From Thermoanaerobaculia bacterium (GTDB lineage Bacteria > Acidobacteriota > Thermoanaerobaculia > Multivoradales > J023), in contig JAUIJL010000005.1 in assembly GCA_030431255.1 (NCBI GenBank), positions 155,313-219,312 on the forward strand: a DNA stretch of 64,000 bases, read 5' to 3'. The notes beneath the pieces are model-generated. The model was given only the letters and a program-made list of their open reading frames with translations, was not told where the DNA came from and did not search any database. The position numbers and the translations under genes are program-made. Of the stretch, positions 58,572 through 64,000 are shown piece after piece. The first letter of the stretch is position 1; each line of letters opens with the position of its first letter.

Positions 58572-61555
58572 CAAGAAGCCCCGGAAGAGGTCGATGTGCG
58601 TACGACGCGATTTCCCCCAACTTTTGGGCCCTTATATGTGTTTTTTCGGCCCAAGCCCGGATTTTCGGCGTAAACCCCTGATTCCAATGGCTCAACGTCA
58701 TCCCTCAAAGGGGGGTCAATGGGCGAGCAATGGGGGGTCAATGGCGGGTCAAACTCGCCGTTTTCGCCCCGCAAACTCGCTCCGGAGCCCCTCAAACTTT
58801 TCGTCGTACCGTCAGATTTCAGCCGCTCGACCTGGATCAAACCCGACAAAACCGCCGTTTGATCGTCGTCGGAGCACTCGTGAATCAGCTCGTAAACGAA
58901 GCTCTGACCACGGCCGCCTTGGTGAACGAGCACATATTCCAGCTCCACCAGGCGATCCAGGTGAACCCGTACCTGGGGATAACTCCAGCCCGTGAACCGC
59001 CGCACTTCCCGCCGAGTGAACCGATAATCCGACCGATCCATCTCGAGCGCCTCACAGGCCGCCGACACCATCTCGTCGATCTTGCCCAACAATCGCCGAG
59101 TCTGCGGCGGCAGCTCGTCGAGCGATCGCCCGAGCACCTCGTGAGCCAAGCGGTTGGCCGTCTCGATATCCGACGGCAGCACCTCCACGTATTCCACCGA
59201 CTTACCGTCGACCTCCGCCTTTTGAATCGGCCGCTGGTGCTGATGCAACAGCGCGATCGAGTCGATCAACGTCAGGTACTTCTCATGATCACGCCGCGTC
59301 CGAATCTGCGTATCCAAAAACGTCAGCTCCGGAGCGAACGGATTCACCACCGCCAGCGGCCGAAGCAACCGCTGAGCATTCCGATGCAGCTCAACGACTC
59401 CATCCCGACGCGTCCGCGACAACAGCCCTTCGAGCGTCCGACGCTCCCGCTGCAACCGATGGATCGCCCGCGTCTGCTCCCGCGCCTCGTCCACCGACAG
59501 CACTAAGCACCGATTCAACAACTCCTCATCGACATCGATGGCCGTGGTGGTCAAAAAGATCATCACCGGACCTTCGACGCGGTATTCATGGGTCACCAGC
59601 TTGCCCGACGACGGATCCTTGCCAGTCGAAGCAATCGTCAGCTCGCCTTCCGACTGCAGTAGCTTCAACGCGTAAGACGCCCGCTCCGCTCCTTCTTCCT
59701 CGACGATCGCCAAAATCTTGTGCCGCAGGTTGGTCTCACCCATGTAGAACAACGACTGCCCGGTCATCGCCGAGTACTTCACCTGCTGCTCCGAGGGAAT
59801 CAGCGCTAGAACCGACTCCATCAACGCCGATTTACCCGCCGACGAGCTGGACTGCACCACCACCGCCAACGGCCGTTCCAAAAGCCGCGACGTCGCCGCC
59901 AGGTAGCCCATGAGCTTGTTCGTCTCCTCACCGACCACCCCGCAGCGCTCAAAATCCAACAAAATTCGATCAAGCAGATCTGGTGCCTTGAGCAGCTCCA
60001 ATGCTGCCGATCTTTCCGCCTCTGAAAGCTCCACGAGATCCGAGTCAGGCTCAAGCGCCGCTTGAATCTGAGCGTCCTGCAGCTCCTCGAGCTTGAGCAA
60101 CACCTTGCCCAAATCCTTCTTGATCACCTCTTCATCCACCCCGAGCTCGGACGCCGCCGCCTTCTGAAAAATCGCCCGCGGACGCGCCGCGTAGAGATCC
60201 AACGTATCGACGTGAAACCGATCCCCGGAGCTCGCCAACACATTCACCTTGAGCACGTCGTAAGCCAAGTTCTTCGGCAACCCGCGCACGCGGTAGCGGC
60301 GATCGCCGATTGACAGCACCACCTCTTGATCTTTGATGGCCACGGGCATCTCCGGAGGCGGCGGAGCCGGCAACGGGGATGCCTCCGGCTCAACTCGAGG
60401 AGCCCGCGATTCTTCGACGGCCGGCACCGATTCGGCGGCCGCAGACACGCGAGCCGGCGGCGACCCCGAGCCCATCCAAACCGCCTTGCGCAACAGCAAC
60501 CCCAACGACGCCGGCGACGTCTTCAACGCGTATTCGTTCGCATCCATGCCGCGGGGAAACTGCACTCGAAAGCACTCGATCCCCGACGCCATCAACGTTT
60601 CCGCCAACTTCACCGCTGACTTATCGCCCGCCGGATCCCGGTCGTAAGCAATCAACACCCGCTCCGTGCCGTGGGACCGAAACGCCGACAGCATCTCCTC
60701 GGTGAACCCTTGAATCCCGTACGCCGTGCTTACATTTCGGAAGCCGGCACACCAAAACGTAAGCGCGTCGACCAGCGACTCACAAAGAATCACCTCCGTC
60801 GACACCACCAACGCTTCCGAATTGAACACTCCACGGTGCGGGCCAGGAAGGTAGAGATGCAACGGCGTTCCCTTCCGCAGCCGCTCACCCTGGACCTTGC
60901 GCCCATACATCTCCACCACCTGCTCACCATCGAAGACGGGAACCACCAACGACCCATTGAAATGCTCGTGCCCCGACTTCCGCAGAACCCCCAGCCGACG
61001 CAACCGCTCCCGCATCTCCTTGCCGGCCTTCGTCGTCTTCGCCGGCAACCGGTAGCCGAGCGTCCGATTGGCGTACCCCAGCTGAAACCGCTCGATCAGC
61101 TCCGAATCCATGAGCCCCCGAGCCTCCAAGTACTCGAGCGCCTCCGGACTCTCCTTCAAAGTCTCGCGGTAAAAGCCCACCACCTGACGCAACAGCTCAG
61201 CGTCCTCCGCGTCAGATTCCACCACCGCCGGCAACGCCGCCTTCTTCACCACCTCGTCACCGTTGGCCGTCGGAAGATCCGCCCGCAGAAGCTCCACCGC
61301 ATGGCGAAACGACACCCCGCGATCCCGCATCACCCAATCAATAGATGAACCCCCAGCCTGGCAGGCCCCAAGGCAATGCCAAAGATTCTTCTCCGGCGAG
61401 ACCACCAACGACGGCTCCCGATCGTCGTGAAACGGGCAAAGCCCCAAAAGATCTGCACCATGCCGCTTCAGCTCCACACCCCGAGCCGCCGCCAGGCGCT
61501 CCACCGACACCTCCCGCTTCAGCCGCTCCACCTCGGCATCCGGAATCCGCGCCAC
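58571..61555 (-). CDS. Primase-ATPase, unit 4
   Basis: 994 aa from a GTG, identical to the unit 3 protein; two bases after the SymE-like stop. Confidence 0.9.
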   Translation of the reverse strand: MARIPDAEVERLKREVSVERLAAARGVELKRHGADLLGLCPFHDDREPSLVVSPEKNLWHCLGACQAGGSSIDWVMRDRGVSFRHAVELLRADLPTANGDEVVKKAALPAVVESDAEDAELLRQVVGFYRETLKESPEALEYLEARGLMDSELIERFQLGYANRTLGYRLPAKTTKAGKEMRERLRRLGVLRKSGHEHFNGSLVVPVFDGEQVVEMYGRKVQGERLRKGTPLHLYLPGPHRGVFNSEALVVSTEVILCESLVDALTFWCAGFRNVSTAYGIQGFTEEMLSAFRSHGTERVLIAYDRDPAGDKSAVKLAETLMASGIECFRVQFPRGMDANEYALKTSPASLGLLLRKAVWMGSGSPPARVSAAAESVPAVEESRAPRVEPEASPLPAPPPPEMPVAIKDQEVVLSIGDRRYRVRGLPKNLAYDVLKVNVLASSGDRFHVDTLDLYAARPRAIFQKAAASELGVDEEVIKKDLGKVLLKLEELQDAQIQAALEPDSDLVELSEAERSAALELLKAPDLLDRILLDFERCGVVGEETNKLMGYLAATSRLLERPLAVVVQSSSSAGKSALMESVLALIPSEQQVKYSAMTGQSLFYMGETNLRHKILAIVEEEGAERASYALKLLQSEGELTIASTGKDPSSGKLVTHEYRVEGPVMIFLTTTAIDVDEELLNRCLVLSVDEAREQTRAIHRLQRERRTLEGLLSRTRRDGVVELHRNAQRLLRPLAVVNPFAPELTFLDTQIRTRRDHEKYLTLIDSIALLHQHQRPIQKAEVDGKSVEYVEVLPSDIETANRLAHEVLGRSLDELPPQTRRLLGKIDEMVSAACEALEMDRSDYRFTRREVRRFTGWSYPQVRVHLDRLVELEYVLVHQGGRGQSFVYELIHECSDDDQTAVLSGLIQVERLKSDGTTKSLRGSGASLRGENGEFDPPLTPHCSPIDPPLRDDVEPLESGVYAENPGLGRKNTYKGPKVGGNRVVRTSTSSGAS

Positions 61556-61557
61556 GA

Positions 61558-61773
61558 TCAGAGCCCGTCCGCCCGCTCGACCACTAGGCGATCATCTTCC
61601 ACCACCACGCGCACCTTCGCGCCAATCTCGAAACCAGCCGCCTCCAACCACTTCCCCGACAACCGCAAGAACGGCACCGGCTCGTAGTAGCGAGTGCTCG
61701 GCCTACAGCTGAATTTCGGAATGTAGAGCGACGTCGGGCAGAGCCTAGACACGGTCAGAGTGCGGGTCGTCAT
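61558..61773 (-). CDS. SymE-like protein, unit 4
   Basis: 71 aa, identical to unit 3. Confidence 0.78.
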   Translation of the reverse strand: MTTRTLTVSRLCPTSLYIPKFSCRPSTRYYEPVPFLRLSGKWLEAAGFEIGAKVRVVVEDDRLVVERADGL

Positions 61774-61813
61774 GGGTTTCTCCTTAGCTCAAAAAGCTGT
61801 CAAGAATCTCTTG

Positions 61814-61832
61814 TGCTATGCTGAAGATAGCA
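61814..61832. promoter_or_regulatory. Candidate operator TGCTAT-N7-ATAGCA (unit 4)
   Basis: Copy of the unit 3 inverted repeat between the divergent SymE-like and XRE genes. Confidence 0.55.
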
Positions 61833-61875
61833 TATTAGATACCTACAACCAAGCCTATCTGTTTGGGGATTTAGA

Positions 61876-62247
61876 ATGAGCCGACCAGTAATTTCCGGGA
61901 TTTTCGTCATGGAATTCGCACAACGGCTCAGCAAACTCCGCAAAAGAAGAGGCTTAACACAGCAAGCACTCGCCGACAGTGTCGGCATTCATGTGGTGCA
62001 GGTTCGACGGTACGAAGGCGGCTCGTCGCAGCCGAGCCTCGACGCTATTCGGAAGCTCTCGATTGCTCTGAGCGTGAGTGCAGATGAGTTGCTCTTCGAT
62101 GCCGAGGAGAGAGGGCCGAGCGATGACCTGCGACTTCAATTTGAGGCCATCGCGCAATTCGATGCTGAATCTAGGATGGTTGCCAAAACCGTGCTCGACG
62201 GCCTCATCCTGCAACATCAGGCTAGACGCCTAGCCTCGGGACAATAA
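61876..62247 (+). CDS. XRE-family regulator, set A (unit 4)
   Basis: 123 aa, identical to unit 3. Confidence 0.85.
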   Translation: MSRPVISGIFVMEFAQRLSKLRKRRGLTQQALADSVGIHVVQVRRYEGGSSQPSLDAIRKLSIALSVSADELLFDAEERGPSDDLRLQFEAIAQFDAESRMVAKTVLDGLILQHQARRLASGQ

Positions 62248-62259
62248 GTCCAGACGCAC

Positions 62260-62285
62260 GAAAGCCCGGCTCATGCCGGGCTTTC
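62260..62285. terminator. Bidirectional terminator between XRE and immunity A (unit 4)
   Basis: Same perfect 11-bp GAAAGCCCGGC hairpin as unit 3. Here it ends transcription of the long Rhs-immunity message. Confidence 0.88.
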
Positions 62286-62307
62286 TCCAGTACTGTGATG
62301 CAGCTAC

Positions 62308-62532
62308 TCAAAGCTGATCGAGCAACTCCAAAACCTCTTCTTCAGATAATTCGAATTCGGAACCTTCTTCCATTGCTACAAGACGCATAACAGTCGCGTC
62401 GAGAGCTGGATCCAAGTCTCGCCCTTTCTCGAAATAGATCTGGAAAGCTCTCTTAGCGAGCCTGATTGGCTCGTATCCGCTAGCCAACTCAGCCTCAACC
62501 TCGGCTTTTAGTTCTAGAGCACTGTAAGTCAT
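62308..62532 (-). CDS. Putative immunity protein A for the Rhs toxin (unit 4)
   Basis: 74 aa, identical to the unit 3 copy. It directly follows the complete Rhs-tip A gene with an ATGA overlap, the standard position of an Rhs immunity gene, which supports the immunity assignment for both copies. Confidence 0.7.
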   Translation of the reverse strand: MTYSALELKAEVEAELASGYEPIRLAKRAFQIYFEKGRDLDPALDATVMRLVAMEEGSEFELSEEEVLELLDQL

Positions 62533-64000
62533 TGGAGTTCGCTCTTTGTGGGCGGGAAGTGTGGGGCATCAAGAACTTGGCCATCAATCGTTTTGGGATG
62601 AGTTCGCACAACCTCGCCAGCATGATCATAGCTTTCCATCCATTGACGAGTTTGCCCAGTCTGCGGATTGTATTCGGTTACGAATGAGGCTCCGCGTGTG
62701 GGCCCTTCCTTTGAGGCTGCTACTTCTTTTGTGTAATAGCGGACTCGGCCATCTGGTAGTTCCCTGACACGAGCAGCATTCTGCTGGGCCTTTTGAAGGC
62801 CCGACAACTTCGATCTCAACGCTGATTGAGAATTGACATTATGGGCCGCGTCACCCGCTGTTCCCCTTGGGACTTTGCCTAAAGCCTTCTTTTTAAGATA
62901 CCTTTTCGCCTTCTCTTTGCCCAGCAAGAACAAGGCACCATACCCAGAAGCCGTACCAACTTTATCACTTACAAGGATGCTCGTCTCAGCCGTGGTCTGC
63001 ACTGCTTCGAGAGTTGCTTCTCCGACCTCGGCTAATTTGGCCGTTTCCGCCTTGGCCAAGGTGCCTCCAGTGGAATCCAGACTCTCCGTCGATCGACGAT
63101 CTTTGGTGACTTCTTCATGTTTCTTTCCGAGGTCCCGCCACTTATTCTTGGCGGTCTCCAGGCTATCGAAACCTTCTTGAGCCCAATCGGTGATGACTTG
63201 CCAGATGGAGCGTTCTTTTTCCTCCAGTGCGGCGTTGGGATCCGCTACTCCGGACTCTGCAGCAGATTTCGGCGGTTGAGCGATCTTGCCAGCCTCCGAG
63301 GTGTCGGTAACGATCCATCCCTCGGGGATCTTTTCACCATGCTCAAATAGCCGGGGTCTTGGCTCGAACAAATCTGTCTGCTTTTCTCCCGACCTCCCCG
63401 TCGGATCGATCCACACCGTGGGGTTTTGATACGCATACAAATACCGATGCAAGGACGGCGGATTGTTCGGATCCCCCTCCACCGGATCATGACTCAAGAA
63501 CCTACCGATCTCCGGGTCGTAGAACCGTGCTTTGGCGTAGACCAGGCCACTTTCGGCATCGGTTTCGTGGCCGGTGAAGCCGAAGACGTTGCTCTGGTTG
63601 CCGACTTCGTGTCGGCGGTTGCCCCAGGCGTCATAGCTGTATTGACCCAGCAGCGAGCCGCCTTCGGTGGTTTGGCCGACGACGCTGCCTAGGGCGTCGT
63701 GCAGGTAGAAGCTGCGGCCTTCGGTGGGGTGGTGGACGCTGAGGAGGCGATCGGGGCCGTATTCGTAGGTGATCGTGCCTTCGCCGGCGTCGTGGCGTTG
63801 CAGCACGCTTTGGTCGTCGTAGAGGTATTGGGTTTCTCGGTCGGTGTATTTGCTGATGCGCAGGCCGCGGAAGTCGTAGCCGTAGGTGCCGACCGGGGTG
63901 CCGTTTTCTTCGATTCTGGCGATTTGGTTGCGGCTGGTGACGGTGAAGGCGGTGACGTTGCCGTTTTTGGTTTTTGACAGTTGGTTGCCGTTGGCGTCGT
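62529..64000 (-). CDS. Rhs/YD-repeat polymorphic toxin, C-terminal part (runs off right edge)
   Basis: At least 489 codons, open to the window edge. YD repeats (TYGYDFRGLRISKYTD, LYDDQSVLQRHDAGEG) lead into the Rhs core (YLHDALGSVVGQTTEGG, YSYDAWGN, GFTGHETDAESGLVYAKARF, YDPEIGRFLSHDPVEG, HRYLYAYQNPTVWIDPTG). A ~200-residue linker follows (TDWAQEGFDSLETAKNKW, then YLKKKALGK) up to VPRG at the attachment core, then tip A (TAGDAAHNVNSQSALRSKLS to HFPPTKSELQ). The core encases the toxin for delivery to competitors. The attachment site lies well beyond the DPTG core end, not at the usual core-tip border. Secretion route and N-terminus are outside the window. Confidence 0.9.
   Translation of the reverse strand, partial: DANGNQLSKTKNGNVTAFTVTSRNQIARIEENGTPVGTYGYDFRGLRISKYTDRETQYLYDDQSVLQRHDAGEGTITYEYGPDRLLSVHHPTEGRSFYLHDALGSVVGQTTEGGSLLGQYSYDAWGNRRHEVGNQSNVFGFTGHETDAESGLVYAKARFYDPEIGRFLSHDPVEGDPNNPPSLHRYLYAYQNPTVWIDPTGRSGEKQTDLFEPRPRLFEHGEKIPEGWIVTDTSEAGKIAQPPKSAAESGVADPNAALEEKERSIWQVITDWAQEGFDSLETAKNKWRDLGKKHEEVTKDRRSTESLDSTGGTLAKAETAKLAEVGEATLEAVQTTAETSILVSDKVGTASGYGALFLLGKEKAKRYLKKKALGKVPRGTAGDAAHNVNSQSALRSKLSGLQKAQQNAARVRELPDGRVRYYTKEVAASKEGPTRGASFVTEYNPQTGQTRQWMESYDHAGEVVRTHPKTIDGQVLDAPHFPPTKSELQ
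62863..62873. repeat. Attachment core at the Rhs junction, array right end
   Basis: CCCCTTGGGAC with the tip A arm GCTGTTCCCCT on its left (62857-62867 including the core overlap) but TTTGCCTAAAG on its right, which is Rhs coding sequence. Only one arm is therefore conserved here. Confidence 0.85.

Larger units (their letters stand above)
55977..62873 (-). mobile_element. Tip-swapping element unit 4 (tip set A), joined to the Rhs core
   Basis: Between cores 55977-55987 and 62863-62873, period 6886. Appears identical to unit 3. It is the unit whose tip is fused to the Rhs core, so it determines the toxin currently displayed. Confidence 0.85.

Overview
The window looks like chromosome from a high-GC, Gram-negative-type bacterium. 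It carries Hfq, Sec signal peptides, lipoprotein signals, ComEC and NtrY-like signalling. The mix of FG-GAP and DUF11-type surface proteins, FHA/GAF/PP2C regulators and a C-terminal FFDGFESGDTSDWS-like tail makes Acidobacteriota (Thermoanaerobaculia-like) my best guess, but only a guess.

Left half (1-34 kb) is ordinary chromosome. 87-8606 is mostly plus strand: an FG-GAP secreted protein, an ECF sigma factor with a small membrane partner, an overlapping set of uncharacterised membrane/arrestin-like/ATPase genes, and a membrane metallophosphoesterase. From 26352 down to 8612 nearly everything is on the minus strand with short gaps or overlaps: comEC, miaA, hfq, a TPR-like lipoprotein, an acidic-tailed exported protein, rsmD, an FHA-GAF-PP2C phosphatase, an FHA/AAA/Fis regulator with degenerate sigma-54 motifs, a 1438-aa NtrY-like histidine kinase, a DUF3142 protein and an HEXXH membrane protein. 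An RNA m5U methyltransferase (26569-27687) and a 2001-aa secreted repeat/VWA protein (27830-33835) converge on a shared terminator.

Right half (34.5-64 kb) is the striking part. An Rhs gene enters from the right edge, reading leftwards. Its toxin-tip region is interrupted by four head-to-tail copies of a ~7 kb mobile element. All five junctions share an 11-bp core that encodes Val-Pro-Arg-Gly. Each unit, read on the minus strand, carries: a toxin tip with no start codon of its own (beginning at VPRG), its immunity gene, a divergent XRE regulator, a SymE-like protein, a CHC2/Toprim primase-ATPase, a tyrosine recombinase, a ~1.2 kb non-coding region rich in secondary structure (including a ~400-nt plus-strand RNA candidate), and a secretory leader ORF that ends in frame at VPRG. 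Insertion therefore fuses the Rhs core to the element's tip, and fuses the displaced tip to the element's leader. Units 1 and 2 (period 7276) carry tip/immunity/regulator set B. Units 3 and 4 (period 6886) carry set A. Members of a pair look identical; the two pairs share a diverged backbone and have unrelated cargo.

My reading is that this is an integrative element that swaps Rhs toxin tips by site-specific recombination at a dif-like site and stores old tips as leader-toxin fusions. The architecture is read directly from the sequence. Mobility, toxicity and the role of the RNA are inferences.
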